Of a DNA stretch of 32,711 nt, positions 9,399-17,837 are shown piece by piece. This stretch comes from Streptococcus pseudopneumoniae. Its GTDB lineage: Bacteria > Bacillota > Bacilli > Lactobacillales > Streptococcaceae. A model generated the notes under the pieces. It was given only the letters and a program-made list of their open reading frames with translations, searched no databases and was not told the DNA's origin. The translations under genes and the position numbers were made by a program. How positions within the stretch are numbered: the stretch's first letter is position 1; every line of letters begins with the position of its first letter. The stretch is taken from assembly GCF_001070715.1 (NCBI RefSeq), contig NZ_JVRR01000062.1, positions 1 through 32,711 of the forward strand, read 5' to 3'.

Positions 9399-10097
9399 AT
9401 GACTGCTACAAAAATGAACGCTCAAGAAATTATCCAATTTATCGCCAATGCTGAAAAGAAAACCAGTGTGAAAGTAACCTTTGAGGGAGAACTTGCAACT
9501 GCTGTACCTGGATCTGTTGTTAAACTAGGAAATGTCCTGTTTGGAGACTGGAAGGATGTGGCTCCTCTTCTCGATGGCTTGGTAGAAAATCAAGATTATG
9601 TTGTCGAGCAAGATGCTCGTAATTCTGCAGTTCCCTTGCTAGATAAACGTGCTATCAATGCTCGTATCGAGCCAGGTGCTATTATCCGTGACCAAGTTGA
9701 AATTGGTGACAATGCTGTTATCATGATGGGAGCAGTTATCAATATCGGTGCTGAAATCGGTGCAGGAACCATGATTGACATGGGTGCCATCCTTGGTGGC
9801 CGTGCCATCGTTGGGAAAAACAGCCACGTTGGTGCAGGTGCCGTTCTTGCAGGTGTGATTGAGCCAGCTAGCGCCGAACCAGTCCGTGTAGGAGACAATG
9901 TTCTTATCGGGGCCAATGCAGTGGTTATAGAAGGTGTTCAAATCGGTAGTGGTTCAGTTGTCGCAGCAGGAGCTATTGTTACCCAAGATGTCCCAGAAAA
10001 CGTGGTGGTAGCAGGTGTTCCAGCACGCATTATCAAAGAGATTGATGCCCAAACCCAACAAAAAACAGCGCTAGAGGATGCGCTTCGCACCTTGTAA
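9399..10097 (+). CDS. dapH: 2,3,4,5-tetrahydropyridine-2,6-dicarboxylate N-acetyltransferase
   Basis: This 232-residue enzyme acetylates tetrahydrodipicolinate with acetyl-CoA, the entry to the acetyl branch of the diaminopimelate/lysine pathway. After an alpha/beta N-terminal domain (about 1-85) comes a left-handed beta-helix of hexapeptide repeats (about 88-205), with repeated units such as IGDNAV, IGAEIG and [15 protein letters not shown]. The C-terminus has the acetyltransferase pattern [17 protein letters not shown] lies 8 bases before the ATG. The next gene encodes the matching deacetylase, so the two act on successive acetylated intermediates. These streptococci make lysine-type peptidoglycan, so the pathway feeds cell-wall lysine. 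Often annotated dapD, but the acetyl-type protein is DapH. Confidence 0.93.
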   Translation: MTATKMNAQEIIQFIANAEKKTSVKVTFEGELATAVPGSVVKLGNVLFGDWKDVAPLLDGLVENQDYVVEQDARNSAVPLLDKRAINARIEPGAIIRDQVEIGDNAVIMMGAVINIGAEIGAGTMIDMGAILGGRAIVGKNSHVGAGAVLAGVIEPASAEPVRVGDNVLIGANAVVIEGVQIGSGSVVAAGAIVTQDVPENVVVAGVPARIIKEIDAQTQQKTALEDALRTL

Positions 10098-10112
10098 TTC
10101 TAAAAGAAAAAT

Positions 10113-10140
10113 AGAGGCGGGACCCTTTTCCAGCCTCTTT
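10113..10140 (+). terminator. Weak hairpin between dapH and the deacetylase gene
   Basis: AGAGGC (10113-10118) pairs with GCCTCT (10133-10138), with GG/CC inside the loop. Only TTTCT follows, so it is a weak terminator at most and may reduce read-through into the next gene. Confidence 0.4.
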
Positions 10141-10163
10141 CTGCTATATAGGAGGAAAGATAG

Positions 10164-11294
10164 ATGTTAGATTTGATTCAGACTAGACGAGATTTGCACC
10201 AAATTCCAGAGATTGGCTTGGAGGAGTTCAAGACTCATGCTTATTTGCTAGATGTGATTGAGAAATTGACTGTGGGCAAGGACTTTGTTCAAGTTCGTAC
10301 TTGGCGGACAGGGATTTTGGTTTATTTGCAGGGAAGTCAACCAGAGCGTACCATTGGTTGGCGGACAGATATTGATGGTCTGCCTATCGTTGAACAAACA
10401 GGCCTTCCTTTTGCTTCCCAGCACCAAGGTCGCATGCACGCCTGTGGACATGATTTCCACATGACCATTGCCTTGGGCTGTCTTGAGCGAGCCCTTGAGG
10501 AGCAACCCAAGAATAATCTGCTCTTTCTGTTTCAGCCTGCTGAAGAAAATGAAGCTGGTGGCATGCTCATGTATGAGGATGGCGCTTTTGGAGACTGGTT
10601 GCCAGATCAATTTTATGGCCTCCATGTTCGACCAGATTTGAAAGTAGGCCAGATTGCGACTAATACTCATACACTCTTTGCAGGGACCTGTGAGGTGAAG
10701 ATCCGTTTCAAAGGCAAAGGTGGCCACGCAGCTTTTCCTCATGAAGCTAATGATGCCTTGGTGGCGGCTAGTTACTTTGTAACTCAAGTACAGTCAGTGG
10801 TTAGCCGCAATGTTAACCCAATCGAGGGAGCAGTGGTGACCTTTGGCGTTTTTCAGGCTGGAACAACCAACAATGTTATCACAGACACAGCCTTTTTGCA
10901 TGGAACCATTCGGGCCTTGACACAGGACATGAGTCTCTTGGTGCAAAAAAGGGTCAAAACAGTTGCAGAAGGCGTTGCAGCTGCCTTTGATATGGAAGTC
11001 GAAGTGGAACTCAAACAAGGTGGATACCTACCTGTTGAGAACAATCCAGCCTTGGCGCGTGAACTGATGGACTTCTTTGACGAAAAAGAGGGAATCGAGT
11101 TGATTGATATCGAGCCTGCTATGACAGGTGAAGACTTTGGTTACCTCCTTTCGAAGGTTGATGGCGTTATGTTTTGGCTGGGTATAGATAGTCCCTACGC
11201 CCTTCATCACCCTCAGATGCGTCCTAAGGAAGAAGCCTTAGCTATTGGGGTGGATGCGGTCTCTAGTTTCCTGAAAAAGAAGGCAGCAGAGTAG
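10164..11294 (+). CDS. N-acetyl-diaminopimelate deacetylase, M20 metallopeptidase family
   Basis: This 376-residue cytoplasmic enzyme removes the acetyl group from N-acetyl-LL-2,6-diaminopimelate in the lysine pathway. The M20 metal-site residues are visible: HACGHD (His92, Cys94, His96, Asp97), PAEENEAGG (Glu127, Glu128) and the C-terminal LHHPQM. The dimerisation domain lies between about residues 170 and 285, starting with [11 protein letters not shown] strong AGGAGG precedes the ATG. The gene follows dapH, which makes the acetylated substrate class, and this neighbourhood favours the diaminopimelate role over the hippurate or IAA-amino-acid hydrolases of the same family. The next gene begins 11 bases later, so transcription continues. 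Confidence 0.88.
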   Translation: MLDLIQTRRDLHQIPEIGLEEFKTHAYLLDVIEKLTVGKDFVQVRTWRTGILVYLQGSQPERTIGWRTDIDGLPIVEQTGLPFASQHQGRMHACGHDFHMTIALGCLERALEEQPKNNLLFLFQPAEENEAGGMLMYEDGAFGDWLPDQFYGLHVRPDLKVGQIATNTHTLFAGTCEVKIRFKGKGGHAAFPHEANDALVAASYFVTQVQSVVSRNVNPIEGAVVTFGVFQAGTTNNVITDTAFLHGTIRALTQDMSLLVQKRVKTVAEGVAAAFDMEVEVELKQGGYLPVENNPALARELMDFFDEKEGIELIDIEPAMTGEDFGYLLSKVDGVMFWLGIDSPYALHHPQMRPKEEALAIGVDAVSSFLKKKAAE

Positions 11295-11305
11295 AGGAAT
11301 TATCT

Positions 11306-11845
11306 ATGAAAGCAGAACTACGCAAGCAAGTCTTGCAAGAAATGAAGGCTATATCTCAAGAGCAAAAACAGTTTATAGACCAAACTTTAATCGAGCGGCT
11401 TTTACACCATCCCTTCTACCAAGAAGCCAAGGTCATCGCAACCTATCTCTCTTTTCCGCACGAATTTCAAACGCAGGAATTGATTGAGCAAGCTCTGAAA
11501 GACGGCAAGAAGGTTCTGATACCTAAAACTTATCCCAAAGGGCGCATGGACTTTGTGGTCTATGATCCGCAGCAGTTGGTAAAAACTTCCTTTGGATTAC
11601 TGGAACCACAGGGAGATTTGGAAGTGGTGGATGCCTCTCAGATTGATTTGATTCATGTTCCAGGGCTGGCTTTTACGACAAAGGGATATCGAATTGGCTA
11701 TGGCGGAGGTTATTATGACCGCTATCTGGAATATTTTTCTGGTCATACTTTGAGTACGGTTTATCGTTATCAAGTTCAGGACTTTATCCCTGAAAATCAT
11801 GATATTCCTGTTCAGGAGGTACTGATTGATGAAAGGAATCTTTGA
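11306..11845 (+). CDS. 5-formyltetrahydrofolate cyclo-ligase
   Basis: This 179-residue enzyme converts 5-formyltetrahydrofolate to 5,10-methenyltetrahydrofolate using ATP, recycling stored folate into the one-carbon pool. The nucleotide/folate-binding signature GYGGGYYDRYL is present at about residues 131-141, and the N-terminal LRKQVLQEMKAIS and ATYLSFPHEFQT patterns are typical. Length is normal. AGAGGAAT precedes the ATG. The gene overlaps the rhomboid gene by 17 bases, so they are translationally coupled; no functional link between folate salvage and membrane proteolysis is evident, though the same pair is conserved in related streptococci as far as I remember. Confidence 0.92.
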   Translation: MKAELRKQVLQEMKAISQEQKQFIDQTLIERLLHHPFYQEAKVIATYLSFPHEFQTQELIEQALKDGKKVLIPKTYPKGRMDFVVYDPQQLVKTSFGLLEPQGDLEVVDASQIDLIHVPGLAFTTKGYRIGYGGGYYDRYLEYFSGHTLSTVYRYQVQDFIPENHDIPVQEVLIDERNL

Positions 11846-12503
11846 TAGGCGTTACCCTGTGACGAGTTTCTTCCTCTTAGTGACGGCCTTGGTATTTCTA
11901 CTAATGTTGGTGACCACAGGAGGAAACTTTTATAGGGCAGATACCCTATTTCGATTTGGAGCCATGTACGGGCCTGCCATTCGCCTCTTTCCAGAGCAGA
12001 TTTGGCGTCTCTTCTCTGCCATTTTTGTTCATATTGGGTGGGAGCATTTCATTGTCAATATGCTTTCGCTCTATTATCTTGGTAGGCAAGTAGAGGAAAT
12101 TTTCGGTTCCAAGCAGTTTTTCTTTCTCTATCTCTTATCAGGAATGATGGGCAATCTCTTTGTTTTTGAGTTTAGTCCAAAATCCTTAGCAGCAGGAGCT
12201 TCTACTTCTCTCTATGGGCTATTTGCTGCGATTATTGTTCTTCGCTATGCAACTCGCAATCCTTATATCCAGCAGTTGGGACAATCCTATCTGACACTTT
12301 TTGTGGTTAACATTATTGGAAGTGTTCTGATTCCAGGAATCAGCCTAGCAGGCCATATCGGAGGTGCAGTTGGTGGCGCATTTCTAGCAATTATCTTTCC
12401 AGTTAGAGGAGAAAGACGGATGTATAGCGCTAGTCAGAGATTAGGAGCGGTAGTCTTGTTCGTAGGACTCGCAGTCTTACTTCTCTCCAAGGGAATGGGA
12501 TGA
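11829..12503 (+). CDS. Rhomboid-family intramembrane serine protease
   Basis: This 224-residue polytopic membrane protein should cut transmembrane helices. The catalytic dyad is Ser125 in GASTSLYG and His176 in AGHIGG; the supporting HxxxN is H73 and N77 in HIGWEHFIVNM. The usual GxSG reads G-A-S-T, so the Gly after the nucleophile is Thr. Six to seven membrane helices are predicted, starting with about residues 11-29. AGGAGG at 11814-11819 serves the ATG at 11829; a TTG at 11826 in the same frame is a less likely start. The gene overlaps the upstream cyclo-ligase by 17 bases and is followed by a terminator shared with galU. The substrate is unknown. Confidence 0.9.
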   Translation: MKGIFDRRYPVTSFFLLVTALVFLLMLVTTGGNFYRADTLFRFGAMYGPAIRLFPEQIWRLFSAIFVHIGWEHFIVNMLSLYYLGRQVEEIFGSKQFFFLYLLSGMMGNLFVFEFSPKSLAAGASTSLYGLFAAIIVLRYATRNPYIQQLGQSYLTLFVVNIIGSVLIPGISLAGHIGGAVGGAFLAIIFPVRGERRMYSASQRLGAVVLFVGLAVLLLSKGMG

Positions 12504-12518
12504 AAATTTATGTAATGA

Positions 12519-12553
12519 AAAAAGATAAGGCATTTTTTAAACCTTATCTTTTT
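12519..12553. terminator. Bidirectional terminator between rhomboid gene and galU
   Basis: AAAAAGATAAGG and CCTTATCTTTTT form a 12-bp stem around an 11-base loop, with T-runs on both strands. It serves two convergent genes. Confidence 0.85.
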
Positions 12554-12556
12554 ATT

Positions 12557-13456
12557 TTATTCCTTCTCAGCCAATTCTTTTCCAAGTTGGATGAGGTAAT
12601 CTTTTAAGTCATCTTTGACTTGTGGATGTTTGAGGGCGTAGTCAATAGATGTTTTCATAAAGCCAAACTTATCCCCAACGTCGTAACGAGCTCCTGTAAA
12701 TTCACGGGCAAAAACACGCTGTGTTTTATTGAGAGTATCGATTGCATCAGTAAGTTGGATTTCATTTCCAGCGCCAGGAGCTTGCTTTTCGAGGATGTCG
12801 AAAATTTCTGGTGTCAGAAGATAACGACCGATGATTGCCAAATCACTTGGTGCATCTTCGGGAGCTGGTTTTTCAACGAAAGTTTCAACGCTATAGAGTC
12901 CATTGATTCCTTCACCTTGAGGAGCAATGACTCCATATGATGAAACGTCTTCGTGTGGTACGGGCATGACAGCAATGGTTGATGCGTGTGTCTTTTCGTA
13001 ATCATTCATCAGTTGTTTTGTCAAAGGAACGGCGTTCTCATCTGTGATGTCCATAAGGTCATCACCCAGCATAACAACGAAGGGCTCATTCCCCACAAAA
13101 GCTTTGGCTTGTAGGACAGCGTCTCCAAGACCACGAGGGTGAGTTTGGCGAATGAAATGGAGGCGCATACCAGTTGCTTCATCTACCAATTTTAACAAAT
13201 CCGTTTTGCCTTTTTCCTTAAGATTGTATTCAAGCTCAAAGTTTGAGTCAAAGTGGTCCTCAATAGAACGTTTTGATTTACCAGTGACAACCAGAATATC
13301 TTCAATACCTGATTTGAGAGCCTCTTCCACGATAAACTGGATAGTTGGTTTGTCTACAATTGGCAACATTTCTTTGGCAAGAGCCTTGGTTGCTGGTAAA
13401 AATCGAGTTCCTAGTCCAGCGGCAGGAATGACTGCCTTTCTAACTTTTGATGTCAT
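12557..13456 (-). CDS. galU: UTP-glucose-1-phosphate uridylyltransferase
   Basis: This 299-residue enzyme makes UDP-glucose, needed for capsule, teichoic-acid and glycolipid sugars. The nucleotide-binding signature [17 protein letters not shown] is at about residues 9-25, followed by [13 protein letters not shown]; the sugar-phosphate site includes VMLGDDL and FVEKPAP. Length matches the family. It lies 21 bases behind gpsA on the minus strand, with its own AAAGG before the ATG, so the two form an operon. Its 3' end is next to a bidirectional terminator. In pneumococcus GalU is required for capsule formation; here the presence of a capsule locus cannot be judged. Confidence 0.95.
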   Translation of the reverse strand: MTSKVRKAVIPAAGLGTRFLPATKALAKEMLPIVDKPTIQFIVEEALKSGIEDILVVTGKSKRSIEDHFDSNFELEYNLKEKGKTDLLKLVDEATGMRLHFIRQTHPRGLGDAVLQAKAFVGNEPFVVMLGDDLMDITDENAVPLTKQLMNDYEKTHASTIAVMPVPHEDVSSYGVIAPQGEGINGLYSVETFVEKPAPEDAPSDLAIIGRYLLTPEIFDILEKQAPGAGNEIQLTDAIDTLNKTQRVFAREFTGARYDVGDKFGFMKTSIDYALKHPQVKDDLKDYLIQLGKELAEKE

Positions 13457-13477
13457 AAGAATCCTTTCTTTAGAGGG

Positions 13478-14494
13478 TTAAGACCACTCATTTTCTGATT
13501 TAAATTCATTGTTCATGATGTCATAAATGGCATCTTTGATGTTGGTTCCGTGATAAATAACTTGGTAAATAGCCTGCGTAATGGGCATATAGACTCCAAG
13601 TTCTTGGGCTAGTTCATAGGCTGCTCGAGTTGTTGATATTCCTTCGATTACCATACCCATATTGGCTTCGATATCAGCTAGGGATTCTCCACGACCAAGA
13701 GCATCTCCGGCTCTCCAGTTACGAGAGTGGATGGAGGTTCCCGTTACGATCAAGTCTCCTACACCAGACAAGCCACTATAGGTCAATGGACTAGCCCCGA
13801 GTGCCACCCCAAGGCGGGTAATTTCTGCCAAGCCTCGAGCGATGATGGCTGCCTTGGCATTGTCACCAAATCCCAAACCATGTAAAGCTCCAGCACCGAC
13901 AGCAATAATATTTTTAAGAGCACCAGCGGTTTCGACCCCGATAACATCCGTATTGGTATAAAGTCGGAAGTAGTGATTACTAAAGAGTTCTTGAACGTAT
14001 TGAGCTGTTTGTAAATCTTTAGAAGCAGCAGTGATTAAAGTCAGGTCACGCACAATGGTTTCTTCCGCATGACTAGGCCCTGAGACAACGACGATCTCAC
14101 TGCGGAGCTGTTCAGGAATCTCTTCTTCAAGGATGGTTGATAATCGTTTATGACTATCAGGCTCTAATCCCTTTGAAGCGTGCATGATGATAGCCTTATG
14201 ATCTAAGGTTTTTGCAACTTGTTGGGCAACAAGTCGTGTCACTTTTGTTGGGACAACAAACAAAATCGCATCTACATCTTTTAATGCCTCTGCTAAGTCG
14301 GTGTAGGCAATGATATTTTCGTCTAGAACGACATCTTTAAAGTAGTGCTTGTTAGTATGATAGGTATTAATTTCATTGATTTGCTCGGGAAGATTTCCCC
14401 AAATACGTACCTCGTGTCCATTGTCATTTAAGACTTGTGAAAGGGCAGTTCCCCAAGAACCAGGCCCCAAGACGGCGACGGTTTGTTTTTCCAT
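13478..14494 (-). CDS. gpsA: Glycerol-3-phosphate dehydrogenase [NAD(P)+]
   Basis: This 338-residue cytoplasmic enzyme reduces dihydroxyacetone phosphate to sn-glycerol-3-phosphate for phospholipid and teichoic-acid synthesis. The N-terminal Rossmann motif reads [10 protein letters not shown] (residues 8-17). The substrate-binding region [18 protein letters not shown] and the signature around [14 protein letters not shown] are intact, as is [21 protein letters not shown] precedes the ATG. It is the first gene of the gpsA-galU operon, and both products supply cell-envelope precursors. Its upstream region borders the variable cassette, and a decayed terminator-like repeat lies about 100 bp before its start. 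Confidence 0.95.
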   Translation of the reverse strand: MEKQTVAVLGPGSWGTALSQVLNDNGHEVRIWGNLPEQINEINTYHTNKHYFKDVVLDENIIAYTDLAEALKDVDAILFVVPTKVTRLVAQQVAKTLDHKAIIMHASKGLEPDSHKRLSTILEEEIPEQLRSEIVVVSGPSHAEETIVRDLTLITAASKDLQTAQYVQELFSNHYFRLYTNTDVIGVETAGALKNIIAVGAGALHGLGFGDNAKAAIIARGLAEITRLGVALGASPLTYSGLSGVGDLIVTGTSIHSRNWRAGDALGRGESLADIEANMGMVIEGISTTRAAYELAQELGVYMPITQAIYQVIYHGTNIKDAIYDIMNNEFKSENEWS

Positions 14495-14524
14495 GATTTC
14501 CTCCTTGATAGAGTTCTTTCTCTT

Positions 14525-14533
14525 ATTCTATCA
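14525..14533 (-). promoter_or_regulatory. Extended -10 promoter of gpsA-galU
   Basis: On the minus strand the sequence reads TGATAGAAT, an extended -10 about 30 bases before the ATG. No strong -35 is seen. Another TAGAAT occurs ten bases further upstream. Confidence 0.5.
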
Positions 14534-14596
14534 TATTCTAGGGGATTTTGCACTTGCATTGCTGGGGAGTGGTGGCTTGTTGCTTGAAAAATACAC

Positions 14597-14622
14597 AAAA
14601 ACCGAGACTCAGTATTAAACTC
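14597..14622 (+). repeat. Left 26-bp direct repeat flanking the accessory cassette
   Basis: These 26 bases, starting AAAAACCGAGACTCAGTATT and ending AAACTC, recur exactly at 18716-18741. There they form the first half of a perfect terminator. In this left copy the second half has decayed (TTGGTCTTTAGTT instead of ATAGTCTCGGTTTT), so it no longer folds well. Confidence 0.85.
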
Positions 14623-14675
14623 TTGGTCTTTAGTTAAAGTGAGAAGAAATCTGATAGATAGTTTGATTCAATATA

Positions 14676-14684
14676 TGCTATAAT
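14676..14684 (+). promoter_or_regulatory. Extended -10 promoter of the broken regulator gene
   Basis: TGCTATAAT is a perfect extended -10 (hexamer 14679-14684). No good -35 is seen at the usual distance. The leader of about 25 bases contains CAGGAGG. Confidence 0.6.
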
Positions 14685-14715
14685 AGAGGTAAACAACTCA
14701 GGAGGTTCTTGTAGG

Positions 14716-15635
14716 TTGCGAGAGTTTGGCGAAAAAATTAAAAGATTACGTTTGGCTAAAAAAATCAGTCGTTCAGAATTTTGTGGTGATGAGTCTGAAT
14801 TAAGTATTCGTCAATTAATTAGAATTGAAAATGGAGAATCCAGACCAACACTAACAAAGTTAAAATATATCGCTGAACGTTTGGGGGTTGAAGATTACAA
14901 GTTGATGCCAAGTTATATAGAGTTGGATAAGGAATACCTAGAATTGAAGTATTTCTTGATGAGGACTCCTACATACGAAGATGAAACTATCGCCCAAAAG
15001 AAAGAGAGTGTTTTTGATAAGATTTTTGAAGAATATTATGATAGACTTCCTGAGGAAGAAAGGTTTATCGTAGATGTTTTACAAGCATATGATGACTTTG
15101 GTTGGTGGAATGATGATAGCAATTTAGGAATGATTTTACAAGAGTATTTCGATCACATTTTGTTGAAATCAAAATATGAAGTTAACGATATTTTAATCAT
15201 AAAGCTATTTTTGGTAAGATTAGTACACCAAGATACGATAATAGATGAGATTGAAGTGAATACCTTCTTAGTAATAGCTGATAAAATTTTACAACAAGTT
15301 GAGATGTTTGATATTGAATATTCATTTCTAATCAGAGATTCATTACTTTTGTTGTTAGGAATATTTGAAAAAATTGCTATTACAGTCAATTTGAAGATAT
15401 TCTTTATAAATTAAATGAAATTACCTCAAAATCATACGACTATCAGAAAAAACCAATTATTCGACTATGGGAGTGGCGCTATGCATTATTTGTAAAAAAA
15501 GATTACCCAGTAGCTGAAAATTATTTTCAAGAAGCAAAAATATTTGCTAGAATGATTGATAATCGTCATTTGATAGAACAGCTAGAAAAACAATGGCAAC
15601 ATGACCTCCAGGATTTTTTTAAAAATAAACATTAG
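14716..15635 (+). pseudogene. PlcR/TprA-like (RRNPP-type) peptide-responsive regulator, frameshifted
   Basis: A TTG start, ten bases after AGGAGG, opens a regulator with an XRE-type helix-turn-helix (about residues 3-58; FGEKIKRLRLAKKISRSEF, then ELSIRQLIRIENGESRPTLT). The helical remainder is of the kind that forms TPR repeats binding short peptides in PlcR, Rgg and TprA. The frame ends early at 15414. One extra A in the run of six A at 15368-15373 would continue the protein in the next frame to the TAG at 15633-15635, ending in DLQDFFKNKH; the expected intact protein has about 306 residues. The added part (YQKKPIIRLWEWRYALF, then ENYFQEAKIFARM) has the helical look of the family C-terminus. 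It is either a true null allele or a base missed in a homopolymer. Confidence 0.8.
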
Positions 15636-15699
15636 AAAATAAAAAAGTGACAAAAATGTCATTAGTTAAAAAGACCGAGAGAAAGTTTTCAAAATCATA

Positions 15700-15745
15700 A
15701 AAACGCATGATATCAGGTGTTTAAAAACTTGATATTATGCGTTTT
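15700..15745 (+). terminator. Long hairpin after the regulator gene
   Basis: A 19-bp stem with two G-T pairs runs from AAAACGCATGATATCAGGT to ACTTGATATTATGCGTTTT around an 8-base loop. The tail ATCGTTTAAAG is only moderately T-rich. A second small perfect hairpin (TGACA/TGTCA) lies at 15648-15662. Confidence 0.6.
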
Positions 15746-15806
15746 ATCGTTTAAAGAGTTATTATGTTTTTCCCTTAGATTGAGTTCGTATCTAGTTTCT
15801 TTTTAT

Positions 15807-15827
15807 ACTAATTGAGTACTCATTAGT
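15807..15827. promoter_or_regulatory. Inverted repeat, candidate regulator-binding site
   Basis: The sequence ACTAATTGAGTACTCATTAG plus T holds a perfect 10-bp palindrome, TGAGTACTCA (15813-15822), flanked by ACTAA and TTAGT. It ends 34 bp before the -35 of the promoter serving the peptide and ABC genes. That position suits an activator. The adjacent RRNPP-type regulator is the obvious candidate, by inference only. Confidence 0.5.
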
Positions 15828-15861
15828 AGATAAGTTGTTAAAATTAGTGACATTTATGACC

Positions 15862-15890
15862 TTGGCGAATGTGTAACATAGAAGTATAAT
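15862..15890 (+). promoter_or_regulatory. Promoter of the peptide-ABC transporter operon
   Basis: TTGGCG (15862-15867) and TATAAT (15885-15890) are 17 bp apart. Transcription should start near 15897. The leader of about 24 bases contains AAGGAGAG and leads directly to the 13-codon peptide. Confidence 0.7.
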
Positions 15891-15920
15891 AATCCTGTAG
15901 AAAAAATAAGGAGAGAAAAT

Positions 15921-15962
15921 ATGTTAGTGCTAGTTGTTGCCATTTTTGGGATTTATAAATAA
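15921..15962 (+). CDS. 13-residue hydrophobic peptide ORF, candidate signal or leader peptide
   Basis: An ATG seven bases after AAGGAGAG starts a 13-codon frame, MLVLVVAIFGIYK, ending with TAA. It is the first frame after a well-formed promoter and has the best ribosome-binding site of the operon. All but the last two residues are hydrophobic or Gly. It sits between an RRNPP-type regulator gene and a MacB-type ABC transporter, the setting of short hydrophobic pheromones. It could be a pheromone or small bacteriocin exported by the transporter, or a leader ORF that couples translation to the ATPase, whose own ribosome-binding site is poor. It has no signal-peptide cleavage site or double-glycine leader. 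I know no named family for it. Confidence 0.45.
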   Translation: MLVLVVAIFGIYK

Positions 15963-15984
15963 TAAAGATAGAATGGGAAGGTCT

Positions 15985-16665
15985 ATGTTAGAACTAAAAA
16001 ATATTAGTAAAAGTTACGGACAAGGGACGCTAAAAAATAATGTCTTAAGAGAAATAAATTTTAAGGTAGTTGAGGGAGAATTTGTATCGATAATGGGACC
16101 ATCAGGTTCGGGCAAATCGACATTTATCAATATTTTGGGACTGATTGATTCTGAATTTGAAGGAGAATATATATTAGACGGAAAAAGTATTGAGAAGTTA
16201 AATGAAAATCAACAAGCAAGTTACCGTAATCGTGATATTGGATTTGTTTTTCAACAATTTCATCTTATTGATGAATATACTGTTAAAGAAAATATTTTAT
16301 TATCATTCCTATATTCTGACCAACAGCCAGATATAGAATACATTGATAGTTTATTACAAGACTTAGGACTTATAGATAAGATGAATGAGTACCCAAGTCA
16401 TTTATCAGGCGGACAGAAGCAACGAGTTGCTTTAATTAGAGCTCTTGCTCATAAACCTAGATTTCTTATAGCGGATGAACCTACAGGTGCATTAGATGAG
16501 AAAAATAGGAATGAGATATTGCAAATTCTACAAAATTTGAATCATTCTGGAACGACAATTATTGTAGTAACTCACGATGAGTTTGTTGCCAGTCATTGTA
16601 GAACAAGGTATCGAATGAAAAATGGGTATCTAACATCTGAAGGAGAAGGATTACATGAAGTGTAA
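15985..16665 (+). CDS. ABC transporter ATP-binding protein, MacB/LolD-like
   Basis: This 226-residue cytoplasmic ATPase drives the FtsX-type permease encoded next. Walker A is GPSGSGKST (residues 38-46), the Q-loop Gln is at 90 (VFQQ), the signature is LSGGQ (140-144), Walker B is FLIADEP (160-166) and the switch His is His197 (VVTHD). The sequence belongs to the group that includes peptide-antibiotic export and resistance pumps. The start is uncertain: ATG 15985 fits the family best but has GGGAAGG only 3 bases away; ATG 15973 and an upstream TTG at 15934 overlapping the 13-codon peptide are alternatives. It overlaps the permease gene by 11 bases. The coding DNA is AT-richer than its surroundings. 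Confidence 0.88.
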   Translation: MLELKNISKSYGQGTLKNNVLREINFKVVEGEFVSIMGPSGSGKSTFINILGLIDSEFEGEYILDGKSIEKLNENQQASYRNRDIGFVFQQFHLIDEYTVKENILLSFLYSDQQPDIEYIDSLLQDLGLIDKMNEYPSHLSGGQKQRVALIRALAHKPRFLIADEPTGALDEKNRNEILQILQNLNHSGTTIIVVTHDEFVASHCRTRYRMKNGYLTSEGEGLHEV

Positions 16666-17809
16666 AAAGCTGTTAATAGATACTCTAAAGCTGTTAAAGA
16701 GGAATAAAAGACAAAGTATTCTGACATCCTTAGCCATCACAGTGGCAACATTTGTTTTATTAGTAATACTATCAAGTTCTTCCTATACAACTTCTACATT
16801 AGGTAATGATTTAAAGATAGAAGAAGACACAGCAACAATGACTTATACTCCTCAGAATATATTGGATATTAGAGGGTTTACACAGGAAGATAAACAATTG
16901 GTTGAGCAAACTATTGGAAAACCTGCAAGACTTTCTTCCAGTTCTTATGCTTTGTATGCTGAAACGTATTTTAATGATTCTAAGCAGAATCTTAGTTTTC
17001 GAACATTAGGCGATTTGAATAAGAATGGTTTAGTTGTGCCTGCTTTATTAAAAGGAAGAGCATTAGAGGAACTAGATGGAGGTGTCGCTATTAGCGATAA
17101 GGCTCTCATGTCATTGACTCGAAAGGAAAATATTGAAACTTTTTTAGGAGAGACTATCAATATATCTGGAAAAGAATATCCAATTCAGGCAATATATTAT
17201 GGATCAGCTGTTAATGAAAGATTACCTTCTTTATTGGTTACCAATGAAATCAAAGAGTTACTTTTAGGAGGAAGGGAATATTTTGATGAATTAGTAGTAG
17301 AAACTAATCAGTTGGAGAATATAAATAAGGCTTTATCTACTTTAGATACTTATGGAACATTCCGCAAGGAAGGAACTTATGGATATATAGATAATAGAAG
17401 GGTATATGAGGAAACAAAGGCCCAAGCTACTACAATATTAAATTTCATTGCACTTTTATCAAGCATTTCAATTTTTGTAGCTGGTTTTGGGGTTATGAAT
17501 GCTATGTTGTCTTCTGTTAGCGAACGTAGCAAGGAGATAGCCATTCGTCGAGCTTTAGGGGCTAAAAAATCTGATATTTATCAATCGTATATGATGGAGG
17601 GGATTCTTTTATCGCTTCTGGGAGCTATAACTGGTATTGGAGTAGCGACATTATTTGTTGTTTTAATGAACATGAGTGGTTTTGTTACGACATTAACTCT
17701 GGATCATATTTTGATTACTCTATTCACAACGGGTGTATTTGGAATTGTATTTAGCATTATGCCTGCAATGGTTGCAGCAAATAAAAATGTTATTGAAGGT
17801 CTAAGGTAA
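16655..17809 (+). CDS. ABC transporter permease, FtsX/MacB type
   Basis: This 384-residue membrane protein has the MacB topology: one N-terminal helix (about residues 22-42), a large extracytoplasmic domain (about 45-260) and three C-terminal helices (about 262-288, 310-338 and 350-372). The FtsX core signature is clear in SVSERSKEIAIRRALGAKKS followed by DIYQSYMMEG. With the ATPase it should form a dimeric mechanotransmission-type pump that acts on substrates outside the membrane or exports peptides. AAGGAGAAGG precedes the ATG, which overlaps the ATPase gene. Substrate unknown; the neighbouring short peptide, small membrane protein and peptide-type regulator point to a peptide. Confidence 0.87.
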   Translation: MKCKKLLIDTLKLLKRNKRQSILTSLAITVATFVLLVILSSSSYTTSTLGNDLKIEEDTATMTYTPQNILDIRGFTQEDKQLVEQTIGKPARLSSSSYALYAETYFNDSKQNLSFRTLGDLNKNGLVVPALLKGRALEELDGGVAISDKALMSLTRKENIETFLGETINISGKEYPIQAIYYGSAVNERLPSLLVTNEIKELLLGGREYFDELVVETNQLENINKALSTLDTYGTFRKEGTYGYIDNRRVYEETKAQATTILNFIALLSSISIFVAGFGVMNAMLSSVSERSKEIAIRRALGAKKSDIYQSYMMEGILLSLLGAITGIGVATLFVVLMNMSGFVTTLTLDHILITLFTTGVFGIVFSIMPAMVAANKNVIEGLR

Positions 17810-17837
17810 TGATGGATGTGAATTTAAAGGAGGTAAA

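Noticed and set aside
9596..9941. Long minus-strand frames inside dapH
   Set aside because: They are repetitive shadows created by the hexapeptide-repeat codons of dapH; no ribosome-binding site or family resemblance.
14597..14640. Functional terminator at the left repeat
   Set aside because: Its second arm has decayed and no stable stem forms, so I list it only as a repeat.
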